A DNA stretch of 64,000 nucleotides, taken from contig MKVF01000022.1 in NCBI GenBank assembly GCA_001899145.1, forward strand, positions 35,960 to 99,959. Reading direction: 5' to 3'. The position numbers were made by a program, and so were the translations under genes. Within the stretch, counting starts at the first letter, position 1. Every line of letters starts with the position of its first letter. This DNA is from Flavobacteriia bacterium 40-80. GTDB taxonomy: Bacteria > Bacteroidota > Bacteroidia > Flavobacteriales_D > Crocinitomicaceae. Below the pieces are notes generated by a model that had not been told where the DNA came from, did no database searches, and saw nothing but the letters and a program-made list of their open reading frames with translations. Below, in pieces: positions 43,518 to 52,761 of the stretch.

Positions 43518-45231
43518 AATACTTTTTGTCTTCAATTTTTTTGTCTAAAACAGTGCTTTTTGAACCCAGCTCCTTTGCTTTTTTCCAATACTCAAGCGCA
43601 GAGTCGGTATATCCTTTCTTAAAATACACATCACCTAAAGCATTGTACAAAGTTGCATCTTTCTCATTGGTTTTTAACAGCTCTTCAAAAATATTTTGCG
43701 CGTCATTGTAATTCTCTTTTTTGAAAAGGATCAATCCTCTGGTATATTGATAATTCTGGTTTTTCGGGCTGGTGATCAGCACTTCATTGGCCAGTTTCAT
43801 TGCATAATCCAGGTCCATGGAATGTTTTGCAAGTACTAAAGCCAGGTTGTTTTTCAAAAAGTCGTTTTTAGGATTTTCCTTAATCGCTTTATCATATACC
43901 TCGCGTCCCTGCTTGTATTCTTTTTTACCAAAATAAGCTTCTCCTTTCATGGAGTTGAAGTCTGCTTTTCCTTCCGCATTGGTTACATAAACGATCCCGT
44001 TATCAATGATGTCGATACATTCGTCATACTTTTTTTGTTTCAGCAGGCCGAGTGCGTTGAAATAATATAAATCTGATTCTGAAGGAAAGAATTCCAGCGC
44101 TTTTTTAGAGTAGAATACCAGTGAATCATATTCCTGCCGCTGATATTCCAGGAAAACGATCCGCAGCATCGGCTCCTTGTTTTTAATGTCAGAGCCCATC
44201 GCTTTTTTATAATAGAAAAGCGCGTTGTCAATATCTCCCGCTTTATCGTAAATGTCTCCTAAAAGCAAAGAGAAAAATCCGTCTTCGGGATTGGTTTCCG
44301 TTCCTTTCAGCGCCAGCTTTTGGGCAAGGCTTGCAGGTATCAGCGGGCGATCCACGTAATTATCCAGCAAAAAGTAGCGTTTATACGTGATTTCCACAGA
44401 AGGATCAGCGTAGGTTTTTTCCAGCAAATCTCCTGCTTTTGAGATGTTATTTTGCTGTAAATAGTATTCTGCCAACAACAGTGAAGCGCTTCCGTTTTCC
44501 GGGTTTTTAGCAACTTTTTCTTCCAGGTAGGAGATCATTTTCTGCTTCTGATTTCTGGTGTTGTAGAAATCATTTAAGGCGAACAGCGCCCGGTCTTCTT
44601 CCGGGAATTGTTCAATGGATTCCAGTAATGTTTTTTCTGCCAGATCGTATTTTTTCATCTTTGCATAAACAGTGTAGCGCTGAATATATGATTCCGGATT
44701 TTTCCCCGTGATCACTTCCAGCTTGTCTATGACGCCCAGGCATTCTTCGTATTTTTTGAGTCCGTAATAACATTGCAGCAAGCTCAGCTGATATTCAGGC
44801 TCATTTGGTTCTTTTTTTGTCAGCACCTGGAAGATATCCAATGCTTTCTGGTATTCCTGCGCACCTAAATACGCATATCCCAGCTCCACATTGTACCATT
44901 TGTTCTCTTTATCCAGGCTTCTTGCTGTTTCAAGCGCTTTTAACGAGTTGATGCTGTCCTGCTTTTCGTAATAGATTTTTGAAAGCAGAAAATAACCCGC
45001 ATCGTCTTTCGGGTTTTTTGAAATATAAGTGGTGATATCTTTCAGCGCATTGTCCAGGTTGCGGATGATATAGCCGTGCATGGCATTGTGAAAATGCTGC
45101 TTTGTTTCCGCAGAAACAGCCACATTCTTTTTTCCGGAAGTTTCAGCCGCTTTTACCGTAGTGCTGCTTTTTGAAGTACCACAGCTTAACAGGAAGCTAC
45201 TGACGATGCTGATTAAAAAAAGTTTTTTCAT
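43501..45231 (-). CDS. TPR lipoprotein
   Basis: 576 residues. Lipoprotein signal peptide (LFLISIVSSFLLSC) followed by some twelve or more TPR-like helical repeats, for example DNALFYYKKAMGSDIKNKEP and YNDAQNIFEELLKTNEKDAT. Large TPR lipoproteins are common in Bacteroidota envelopes as scaffolds. It begins on the base next to the upstream nucleotidyltransferase stop and overlaps the DUF4292 gene downstream, so it belongs to a five-gene unit. Confidence 0.88.
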   Translation of the reverse strand: MKKLFLISIVSSFLLSCGTSKSSTTVKAAETSGKKNVAVSAETKQHFHNAMHGYIIRNLDNALKDITTYISKNPKDDAGYFLLSKIYYEKQDSINSLKALETARSLDKENKWYNVELGYAYLGAQEYQKALDIFQVLTKKEPNEPEYQLSLLQCYYGLKKYEECLGVIDKLEVITGKNPESYIQRYTVYAKMKKYDLAEKTLLESIEQFPEEDRALFALNDFYNTRNQKQKMISYLEEKVAKNPENGSASLLLAEYYLQQNNISKAGDLLEKTYADPSVEITYKRYFLLDNYVDRPLIPASLAQKLALKGTETNPEDGFFSLLLGDIYDKAGDIDNALFYYKKAMGSDIKNKEPMLRIVFLEYQRQEYDSLVFYSKKALEFFPSESDLYYFNALGLLKQKKYDECIDIIDNGIVYVTNAEGKADFNSMKGEAYFGKKEYKQGREVYDKAIKENPKNDFLKNNLALVLAKHSMDLDYAMKLANEVLITSPKNQNYQYTRGLILFKKENYNDAQNIFEELLKTNEKDATLYNALGDVYFKKGYTDSALEYWKKAKELGSKSTVLDKKIEDKKYYEDVD

Positions 45232-46239
45232 TTATTGAACTGTCGAATAATCACCTATACTTAAATCGTTCATCTTTCCTTTGAAAGAAGCGTTGTTTCC
45301 GATCATAGCGTCTTGAATCAGCGCATTTTCAATGGTGACGGAACTCTGCAAAATACTATTTTTTAGGATAGCATTTGAAATTTTAGAATTTTTTCCGATA
45401 GAAACATGCGGTCCGGCAATGGTATTTTCCAATACGACATTTTCACCGATGTAACATGGAGGAATAACGATGCTGTTGACCAATGTTACGGAAGCATCCA
45501 CCAGATTCAGGTTTTTTTCCCGGTCAAACTCCAGCACCCGCTGGTTGGTGTAAACCGTTACTTCTTTATTTCCGCAATCCAGCCATTCGATGACTTCTCC
45601 CGGCTTGAATTTATATCCCGCTTCGGTCAGTCTTCTCAAGGCATCCGGAAGCTGGTACTCGCCGCTTTTGATAATACCGTTGTCGATGAGGTATTCCAGC
45701 TCTGTTCTCAGCTTTTCTCCGTCTTTGAAATAATAGATCCCGATCATTGCCAGATCGGAAACAAATTCTTTCGGCTTTTCCACAAAGTCAATGATTTCGC
45801 CCTGATCGTTCATTTTAATTACACCGAAAGCAGAAGGATCTTCGATTTGTTTCACCCACAAAATTCCGTCATCGTTCGGATCTATTTTGAAATTGGCTTT
45901 GAACAGCGTATCCGCAAAGGCAACAACTGTCGGCCCTGTTAAATGCTCTTTCGCACATAATACCGCGTGAGCTGTTCCGAGAGGCTCTCGCTGATAGTGA
46001 ATCGAGCCTTTTGCTCCTAATTTTTCAGCAACGGCGATCAGCTCTTTTTCTACTTCCGCACCGAAATCTCCCACAACAAAAGCAATGTTATCAATTTTGT
46101 TGTTCAACACGTCTGCAATATCTTCCACCAAACGGTGAACAATCGGTTTTCCGCCAACCGGAACCAACGGCTTCGGAACGGTTAACGTATGTGGTCTGAG
46201 GCGGCTCCCGCGGCCTGCCATTGGTATGATGATGTTCAT
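45232..46239 (-). CDS. Sugar-1-phosphate nucleotidyltransferase
   Basis: 335 residues. N-terminal signature IIPMAGRGSRLRPHTLTVPK with the G-x-G-x-R loop and catalytic Lys in KPLVPVGGKP, plus EYLID and EWLDCGN, are typical of glucose-1-phosphate thymidylyltransferase/UTP-type pyrophosphorylases. The last 90 residues are a left-handed beta-helix of hexapeptide type (IGENVVLENTIAGPHVSIGK). It activates a sugar phosphate for polysaccharide synthesis; the exact nucleotide and sugar are undetermined. It lies 16 bp after dut and 0 bp from the TPR gene. Confidence 0.88.
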   Translation of the reverse strand: MNIIIPMAGRGSRLRPHTLTVPKPLVPVGGKPIVHRLVEDIADVLNNKIDNIAFVVGDFGAEVEKELIAVAEKLGAKGSIHYQREPLGTAHAVLCAKEHLTGPTVVAFADTLFKANFKIDPNDDGILWVKQIEDPSAFGVIKMNDQGEIIDFVEKPKEFVSDLAMIGIYYFKDGEKLRTELEYLIDNGIIKSGEYQLPDALRRLTEAGYKFKPGEVIEWLDCGNKEVTVYTNQRVLEFDREKNLNLVDASVTLVNSIVIPPCYIGENVVLENTIAGPHVSIGKNSKISNAILKNSILQSSVTIENALIQDAMIGNNASFKGKMNDLSIGDYSTVQ

Positions 46240-46255
46240 AGCTGCTCTTTTAAAA

Positions 46256-46687
46256 TTATTTTCCCGTACTTCCGAAACCGCCTTCGCCGCGCTGTGTCTC
46301 GTTCAATACTTCTACATTTTCCCATTCCGCCTGCTCGAATCGGGCAAATACCAGCTGTGCGATGCGGTCGCCCGGCTGAATCGTAAAATCTTCATGGGAT
46401 AAGTTGATTAAAATCACTCCGACCTCGCCCCGGTAGTCGGCATCAATTGTTCCCGGAGCATTTAAAACAGTAATTCCGTTCTTGAAGGCCAATCCGCTTC
46501 TCGGGCGGACCTGTGCTTCGTATCCTTCCGGAATTTCCAAAAACAAACCGGTTTTTATCAAAGCCCTTTCAAGCGGTTTTAAAACAATTGCTTCACTTGT
46601 ATTTGCTTTTAAATCAAGTCCTGCGGAAGCAGATGTTTCATACGCAGGCAGCTCGTATGCCGATTTATTGATGACTTTTATTTTCAT
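46256..46687 (-). CDS. dut: dUTP diphosphatase
   Basis: 143 residues, trimeric dUTPase. Conserved motifs in order: [28 protein letters not shown] and the C-terminal [11 protein letters not shown], the flexible arm that closes over dUTP. It hydrolyses dUTP to dUMP and PPi, keeping uracil out of DNA and supplying dTMP synthesis. It is the first gene of a tight operon dut-nucleotidyltransferase-TPR-DUF4292-EnvC. Confidence 0.96.
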   Translation of the reverse strand: MKIKVINKSAYELPAYETSASAGLDLKANTSEAIVLKPLERALIKTGLFLEIPEGYEAQVRPRSGLAFKNGITVLNAPGTIDADYRGEVGVILINLSHEDFTIQPGDRIAQLVFARFEQAEWENVEVLNETQRGEGGFGSTGK

Positions 46688-46812
46688 GAAAAAATCAATT
46701 TTTGCGAATATACTTAAAACGGACGTTTCAGAGATAGGTTGTTTTCAGAATAGTCAATACTCAGATGTTGATATCTTGTTAAATGACACGGGAATATGCT
46801 GTTCGATTCCTT

Positions 46813-46820
46813 TATCTTTG
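46813..46820 (+). promoter_or_regulatory. -7 box for cysQ
   Basis: TATCTTTG is a perfect TAnnTTTG match, only 5 bp before the cysQ ATG at 46826. No TTG lies at the expected -33 spacing. Confidence 0.45.
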
Positions 46821-46825
46821 TCCGG

Positions 46826-47644
46826 ATGAAAAACATCGTTAACTTGAGCGCCATTTATAAAACCGTTCTTCAGAGTATGGAATCGGCTGCGGCGGCAATC
46901 ATGGACGTCTACAACGATGAAATTTTTTCAGAGATTAAAAAGGACGGAAGTCCTGTAACTCAGGCAGACATTGCTTCTTCAAAGATCTTAATAGAGCAGC
47001 TTTCCGGACTGGGCTTTCCGATTTTAGATGAAGAATCCAAAAAAGCGGATTTTAAGACACGCAGAAACTGGGAGTATTACTGGTGCATTGATCCATTGGA
47101 CGGAACGAAAGAATTTATCAGCCGTAACGGGGAATTTGCCATCAACATTGCTTTAATTCATCAAAACAGAGCTGTTTTCGGGGCAATTTGCTCTCCGCTC
47201 ACCAAAGAAGTAATTCTTGGCGGAGAAGATTTTGGCGTCTTCACCTCAAAGCTGGACGGGATTTACCGGCTTCAGGAAATAAGTATTCCCGAGCGGAATA
47301 AAATGGTGACACTAATCATTTCCCGCTCCCATTTCACCGGCTTTTCAAAAGAATTTGTAGAGGAATTGCAGCTGAGATACGGTGAAATTGCCTATTTCGA
47401 GAAAGGAAGCGCGTTGAAATTCTTTGACCTTGCAAACGGCAACGCCGATATTTATGCACGCTTTGGCCCGACAATGGAATGGGACATCGCCGCAGGACAC
47501 GCTATTTTGCGGCAGCTGGGAGGAGAAATATTCGAATATCAGACATCACAGGCTTTAACATACAATAAGGAAAGCCTTTATAATCCGAAGTTTGTCGCTT
47601 ATACCGCACCGCTTTTAAAAGATCTGGAGAATGCGAAATTTTAG
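46826..47644 (+). CDS. cysQ: 3'(2'),5'-bisphosphate nucleotidase
   Basis: 272 residues from the ATG at 46826 (KNIVNLSAIYK); a longer frame is unlikely as it would run through a -7 box. The inositol-phosphatase-family metal motifs are DPLDGTKEFISR and WDIAAGHAIL, with EE in ILDEESK. It removes the 3' phosphate from PAP or PAPS and so relieves sulfate-assimilation by-product toxicity. No sulfate assimilation gene is adjacent; the sulfatase is 22 kb away. It overlaps the next gene by 14 bp. Confidence 0.94.
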   Translation: MKNIVNLSAIYKTVLQSMESAAAAIMDVYNDEIFSEIKKDGSPVTQADIASSKILIEQLSGLGFPILDEESKKADFKTRRNWEYYWCIDPLDGTKEFISRNGEFAINIALIHQNRAVFGAICSPLTKEVILGGEDFGVFTSKLDGIYRLQEISIPERNKMVTLIISRSHFTGFSKEFVEELQLRYGEIAYFEKGSALKFFDLANGNADIYARFGPTMEWDIAAGHAILRQLGGEIFEYQTSQALTYNKESLYNPKFVAYTAPLLKDLENAKF

Positions 47645-49211
47645 AATTATCCTGACGTTGTTAGCCGTTAACTCGTTTGTTTTTTCGCAGACGGCAAGCC
47701 TGCCGCTCCATGATTTTTACAAACGTCATTTCCTGCAGTATTCAGGAAAAGAAGTACATGAAAACCTGTTCCCTTCAAACGAAGCGCAGTTAAACCTTCA
47801 CTGGCTGATGCGTGATTCTTCGGTGCAGTTCAGCGATTTTACATATTGGCTGTTTCAGCGCCACTGGATCAACCTGGAAAAGGAAAATACAAAACTATAC
47901 ATCAGCCCGCTGGTTGATTTTTCACTGGGAGATGATGTCAATCGCTCTTCGGCGGATAAATCAAAATTATTCCGGAATATTCGCGGGGTGTATGTCAGCG
48001 GTGCTATCGGGAAGAAATTTTCATTCCTCTTTACGTTTGCGGAAAACCAGGCCCGCTTTATGGATTACGAAAATGCTTATTTCCGTCAAAGCGGTGAATA
48101 TTATGTAAAAACGGGAGGATATAACCGGGTAAATGCTGTTGTTCCCGGGGGAAGCAGGACAAAAGATTTTAAAGTCGATGCCTTTGACTACGCTTATTCC
48201 ATCGGAATGGTCAATTTTCAGGCGACGGATAAATTACGGTTTGAATTCGGAAACCAGGGTAATTTTGTCGGTTCGGGCTATCGTTCATTGTTGCTTTCAG
48301 ATCATACCATTAATGCTTTAGGATTGAGAACGATTTATAAATTCAACGATAAATGGTCCTACCAGTGGCTGATAAAAAATCACCGGAACCTGTACCGGAA
48401 ACCGAGAACTAAATTTGTGGAATCACCTTACGAAAATAAGCTCTATACAGCTGTTTACCTGACGTATAAGCCGGTAAAAAGCTTCGCGGTCAGCTTGTTC
48501 AGCGCTGCCAATGCGCTTCGGGGAGATTCTGTTGTAAAACATCCTGTTCAATGGCAGAGCGTACTGCCTGTTCCGGTTATCAATACGGATCTTGCACTGA
48601 ATAATAAGGTGATGAATGGAATCGTTGGTCTGAACCTGGAATGGGCGTTGAATAAATGGCGGTTGTACGGACAGGTCGTTGCCGACCGTCTGGCATCAGG
48701 AACAGGAATTGCAGGACAATTGGGAGTGTATTATTTTGATGCTTTCGGAGTCAAAAACTGGACATTTCAACTGGAGGGAAATGCAGTGCCGAAACGGTTT
48801 TATGCGGATGAAAACAGTAAGCTCAGCTACAGTAACGCGCAGATAACGCTGGCACATCCGAAAGGAAATAATTTTGCAGAGCTGGTATTCAGGACGCAGT
48901 ATGAATGGAAACGGATCTACGCAGAATTTACGGGCATTTTTTACAAAAACCTGAATAAAAGTGATCGGGGAGAATTAGGCGCGAATGCTGTCATCACCCA
49001 GAATCTGGTTGCCGCGACCGCTCAGGAATTGATGTACACCACCAATTATCAGAAGATAGAAATCGGCTACAGATTTAACCGGAGATATAACGGGACCGTA
49101 TATGTAAGCTTCATTAACCGTTCCTCTTATGACGGAACGGATCACTCTAAACAGCAATCCGTAATGGTCGGGTTGAAAACCAGTTTGTTTAACCAGTATT
49201 TTGATTTCTGA
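47631..49211 (+). CDS. Outer-membrane beta-barrel protein, RemB/Wzi-like (1)
   Basis: 526 residues with an N-terminal signal peptide (ILTLLAVNSFVFSQ). The rest is beta-strand-rich with alternating aromatic positions typical of outer-membrane barrels and no periplasmic enzyme motif. Segments LFRNIRGVYVSGAIGKKFSF and FGNQGNFVGSGYRSLLLSD resemble the RemB family, which is required for gliding on some surfaces in Flavobacterium, and the related Wzi capsule barrel. It is translationally coupled to cysQ (14-bp overlap) and to the next, similar gene (1-bp overlap). Confidence 0.75.
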   Translation: MRNFRIILTLLAVNSFVFSQTASLPLHDFYKRHFLQYSGKEVHENLFPSNEAQLNLHWLMRDSSVQFSDFTYWLFQRHWINLEKENTKLYISPLVDFSLGDDVNRSSADKSKLFRNIRGVYVSGAIGKKFSFLFTFAENQARFMDYENAYFRQSGEYYVKTGGYNRVNAVVPGGSRTKDFKVDAFDYAYSIGMVNFQATDKLRFEFGNQGNFVGSGYRSLLLSDHTINALGLRTIYKFNDKWSYQWLIKNHRNLYRKPRTKFVESPYENKLYTAVYLTYKPVKSFAVSLFSAANALRGDSVVKHPVQWQSVLPVPVINTDLALNNKVMNGIVGLNLEWALNKWRLYGQVVADRLASGTGIAGQLGVYYFDAFGVKNWTFQLEGNAVPKRFYADENSKLSYSNAQITLAHPKGNNFAELVFRTQYEWKRIYAEFTGIFYKNLNKSDRGELGANAVITQNLVAATAQELMYTTNYQKIEIGYRFNRRYNGTVYVSFINRSSYDGTDHSKQQSVMVGLKTSLFNQYFDF

Positions 49212-50647
49212 TGAAAAAATGGATGCTGCTTCTTTCCGGACTGTCCTTTCAGGCGCTTTTTGGTCAAATATCAGAGCTGGAATCCGGTTGGGTGAACAAC
49301 GGTCTGGAACATAGTGCCATTAAAAGCTTTTCCTTCGGAAATATCGAACGGTTATTCGATTCTTCCAAAGTCACGAAGTGGGATGTTTTTCCGGATATTA
49401 CAGGGAGTTACGGAAACGGGCAATTGAAGATCCAGACAGGAGCAGGCGTTGCTTTGGAAGCAGGATTAAAGCAAAAATGGGCAATTCAGCTGCGTTACGC
49501 TGTCGGTTATTCAAATGCGCCGAACAGCAGCTACAGTTCCGATTTGCAGACAAAGGCCTTCTTTATGAACAGGCTTTCAAAAACAAACCCGGCGAATAAC
49601 TTTTTATACAACGATATCCGTTTCCGGATGACTTACCGCCCTATAAAGCAGATAGAGCTGCAGGCAGGAATTGACAACCACCATTTCGGGGAAGGAGATC
49701 GTTCTCTGATGATCGGGCAGCAAAGCGCTCCGAATCCGTTCGTGAAAGTGACGGGAAGCATCTGGAGATTACAGTATCACTTTATGCAGCAGTTGTGGTC
49801 GGAAGGTATGTTTACGAATAATTACCGCCCGAAAGGAAACGCAACACATTATGTGAGCTACAAAGTGAACAGGAATATTCACATCGGTATCTTTGAATCG
49901 GTGGTGTATGGGATGAAAGATACGTTGTATAATCGCGGTTTTGAGCCGGAATACGCGAACCCGTTTATCTTTTTCCGCCCGCAGGAATACGGTGTCGGCT
50001 CAACTGATAATGTCGTTCTGGGGCTGAACGCAAGCTATCAGTTTGGTAGCCACATGATTTATGGATCATTTGTCTTAGATGAATTTCTTCTTAAGGAAAT
50101 AAGAGCACGAAAACGCTGGTGGGCGAATAAATACGCAGTGCAAATAGGAGTGAAGTCCCATTTCGTTCGTGGAGAGCACCGCTGGTTTCACCGTTTTGAA
50201 GCAAATCTGGTGCGCCCGTTCACTTATACGCAAATTCGTCCGGATGTTGTTTACGCCAGCGAAAACCTGCCGGTGGCACATCCGCTGGGAGCGAATTTTA
50301 TTGAATTATACGATGAGGTCAACTGGCGCTACCGTAATTTTGACGTGACGTTGTTTTTGCAATATTATCTGAAAGGACACGCCGAACCAAACGATAATAC
50401 CGGAGGCGATATTTACATTCCTTATACAGAACGAAAAGAAGAATATAATTACACGATCGGAAGAGGCATTACACAATGGCGCTATATGGCAGGATTACAT
50501 TTTGCGTATGGATTAAGAAAAAATAAATGGCAGGTATTTATAGAACCAAGGCTGATAATCAATAAAATAGAAAAAACTGTACACACGGATGGTTATTTTA
50601 CAGTGGGCATTCACCGTAAAATCGGAGCCTTCAGGAGAAATTACTGA
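49211..50647 (+). CDS. Outer-membrane beta-barrel protein, RemB/Wzi-like (2)
   Basis: 478 residues, signal peptide (MKKWMLLLSGLSFQALFGQ). Barrel-like sequence with QAGIDNHHFGEGDRSLMIG and, near the end, NTGGDIYIPYTERKEEYNY, which match segments seen in RemB-type gliding proteins. It is clearly related in layout to the preceding protein, and the pair is probably an old duplication. Location: outer membrane. Whether this organism glides cannot be told. The start ATG overlaps the upstream TGA by one base. Confidence 0.78.
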   Translation: MKKWMLLLSGLSFQALFGQISELESGWVNNGLEHSAIKSFSFGNIERLFDSSKVTKWDVFPDITGSYGNGQLKIQTGAGVALEAGLKQKWAIQLRYAVGYSNAPNSSYSSDLQTKAFFMNRLSKTNPANNFLYNDIRFRMTYRPIKQIELQAGIDNHHFGEGDRSLMIGQQSAPNPFVKVTGSIWRLQYHFMQQLWSEGMFTNNYRPKGNATHYVSYKVNRNIHIGIFESVVYGMKDTLYNRGFEPEYANPFIFFRPQEYGVGSTDNVVLGLNASYQFGSHMIYGSFVLDEFLLKEIRARKRWWANKYAVQIGVKSHFVRGEHRWFHRFEANLVRPFTYTQIRPDVVYASENLPVAHPLGANFIELYDEVNWRYRNFDVTLFLQYYLKGHAEPNDNTGGDIYIPYTERKEEYNYTIGRGITQWRYMAGLHFAYGLRKNKWQVFIEPRLIINKIEKTVHTDGYFTVGIHRKIGAFRRNY

Positions 50648-50825
50648 TCCATTATTCAATATTCAGCATTCTATCATTCAATATTCTTTCCTGCTTTAAC
50701 AAATTAAAATCCCGGTATTAGGAAGAGTTTAAATCTGTTTTAAGGTTGTGCTGCATTTTCCAGGAACAGCCGTATTCCCTATACATTTGTTTTTGAACAA
50801 CAACGTCACAACTAAACAATTGTAT

Positions 50826-52676
50826 ATGAACAGAGTGCAATTAGTTAAAACCAAAGATGTTTTTCACGCGGCAGGTTTGGAAAAATTAGGGATCTTAGGT
50901 ATGCCGCTGGCATGGAGCGTAAAAAGCCTGACCGGCCTTTCCAAAGCAAACAAGATCTACGGACAGGCGTTCAGTAAAAATCAAACGGAATTTCTGCAAT
51001 TTGTTCTCGATACTCTGCAGGTGGATTTTGAAGTTCATGAAGAAGATCTCAAACGGATTCCCAAAAGCGGTCCGTTTGTGGTGGTTGCCAACCATCCGCT
51101 GGGCGCGATGGACGGAATCCTGATGATGCACATTTTGACGCAAGTCCGCCCGGATTTTAAGATCATGGGAAACTTCCTTCTGCAGCACATCAAACCGATA
51201 GAGGAGATGGTGATCGCCGTAAATCCGTTCGAATCCCGTAAGGAGGCATTTAACAGCAATAAGGGAATAAAAGCTGCATTAAAACATATTGAAAACGGTG
51301 CATGCCTGGGGATTTTTCCTGCAGGAGAGGTTTCCTCCAGAACCAGGGAAGGCGGTATTGATGACCGCGAATGGCAAAGATCAGTGATTAAAATGATAAA
51401 GAAAATGCAGGTTCCGGTAATACCGATGTATTTCCATTGTAAAAACAGCGAGCTGTTTTACCGGCTGGCAAAATTACATCCGGCGATCCAAACTGCTTTA
51501 TTGCCTAAAGAGGCTGTCCGCACCCGTTCGAATCCTGTTCACATCAGAATAGGGAAATCCATAACCGTAAAGCAACAGCAGGACTTTTCCTCGATAGAAG
51601 AGCTGTCCGCCTATCTCCGTAAAAAAACCTATTCCCTTTCCACGTATTATTCCAAAAAAGAGAAGCTGGTTGCAAAATTGAAAATCCCTTCTGTAATCCA
51701 TACGAATTCCCTGTCCCGCAAACCGAAAGCAATCATAAAAGAAACGCCCGCTGAAACTATCGCGGAAGAAATTCTGCAATTGAAAAAATCCGGGAATAAG
51801 CTGTTTACAAGCAGTAATTATGAATGTTATTTTGCCAAAGCGGGAGAAATTCCGGCTGTTTTACGGGAAATCGGAAGACTTCGTGAAGTGACGTTCCGGG
51901 AGATCGGAGAAGGAACCAATCAGGAAACGGATCTGGATCATTACGACGCCCATTACAGGCATCTTTTTCTGTGGGACAATGAACGGCAAAAGCTGGCAGG
52001 CGCTTACCGGATCGCTCTCGGGAAAAAAATTTATGAGAAATACGGCGTTCAGGGATTTTACTTACATGAATTATTTCAGTTTGAACCGGAATTCCGTCCT
52101 TTTTTCTCCCAATGTATTGAAATGGGAAGGGCTTTTGTAGCGACGGAATACCAGCAAAAACCATTGCCACTGTTTTTACTTTGGAGAGGAGTTGTTCATG
52201 TTACGTTACGCCATCCTTCTCATAAGTACATTATCGGAAGCGTCAGCATCAGCAACCGGTTTTCCGACTTTTCGAAGTCGCTGATGGTGGAATTTATGAA
52301 GTCCAATTACTATGATCCTTATATAGCGCAGTTTATCCGTGCAAAAAATGATTTTAAGATCCGGCTGAAAGAGGAAGATAAAACGTTTTTCTTCAATGCG
52401 GCAGCTGCTGATCTGAACAAGCTGGATAAGCTGATTGATGAGCTGGAACCGAATATGCTGCGGCTTCCCGTTCTGATCAAAAAATACATCAAGCAGAATG
52501 CAAAAGTTATCGGGTTTAACGTCGATCCGAAGTTTAACGACGCAATAGACGGCCTGATGTACATCCGGATTTGTGATTTGCCTGAAGACACTGTGAAACC
52601 GGTGCTGGAAGAGCTGCAGACAGAAATGATGGAACGGATTGATTTTGAAAAAGAAACCTCTGTTTTTGCCGTGTGA
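50826..52676 (+). CDS. olsF: OlsF-like bifunctional acyltransferase (PlsC domain plus GNAT/OlsB-like domain)
   Basis: 616 residues from the ATG at 50826 (NRVQLVKTKDVFHAAGLEKL); an in-frame ATG 78 bp upstream adds a poorly supported extension. The N-terminal half is a PlsC/LPLAT domain (about 60-260) with NHPLGAMDG (His90, Asp96) and a block III-like FPAGEVSSR. The C-terminal half (about 330-540) is an OlsB/hemolysin-like N-acyltransferase of the GNAT fold (CYFAKAGEIPAVLREIGRLR, YRHLFLWDN, HPSHKYIIGSVSIS). This fusion is the architecture of OlsF, which makes ornithine lipids in Flavobacterium and Serratia. Glycine lipids are a possible alternative. Active in the inner membrane. Confidence 0.85.
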   Translation: MNRVQLVKTKDVFHAAGLEKLGILGMPLAWSVKSLTGLSKANKIYGQAFSKNQTEFLQFVLDTLQVDFEVHEEDLKRIPKSGPFVVVANHPLGAMDGILMMHILTQVRPDFKIMGNFLLQHIKPIEEMVIAVNPFESRKEAFNSNKGIKAALKHIENGACLGIFPAGEVSSRTREGGIDDREWQRSVIKMIKKMQVPVIPMYFHCKNSELFYRLAKLHPAIQTALLPKEAVRTRSNPVHIRIGKSITVKQQQDFSSIEELSAYLRKKTYSLSTYYSKKEKLVAKLKIPSVIHTNSLSRKPKAIIKETPAETIAEEILQLKKSGNKLFTSSNYECYFAKAGEIPAVLREIGRLREVTFREIGEGTNQETDLDHYDAHYRHLFLWDNERQKLAGAYRIALGKKIYEKYGVQGFYLHELFQFEPEFRPFFSQCIEMGRAFVATEYQQKPLPLFLLWRGVVHVTLRHPSHKYIIGSVSISNRFSDFSKSLMVEFMKSNYYDPYIAQFIRAKNDFKIRLKEEDKTFFFNAAAADLNKLDKLIDELEPNMLRLPVLIKKYIKQNAKVIGFNVDPKFNDAIDGLMYIRICDLPEDTVKPVLEELQTEMMERIDFEKETSVFAV

Positions 52677-52761
52677 AACCTCCTTTCAGAACGGAGTTTG
52701 TTGCTGAAAGGAACTGCTATATCCATTCGAATGGTTAATTTCGGCCTTTCAAATAGAAGCA

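Noticed and set aside
50648..50700. Repeat attcaatattc seen twice after the second barrel gene
   Set aside because: Two short AT-rich copies about 27 bp apart; no palindrome or recognisable element.
50748..50825. Upstream ATG for the OlsF-like protein
   Set aside because: The 26 added residues are not typical of the family, and the ATG at 50826 begins a more conserved-looking N terminus.
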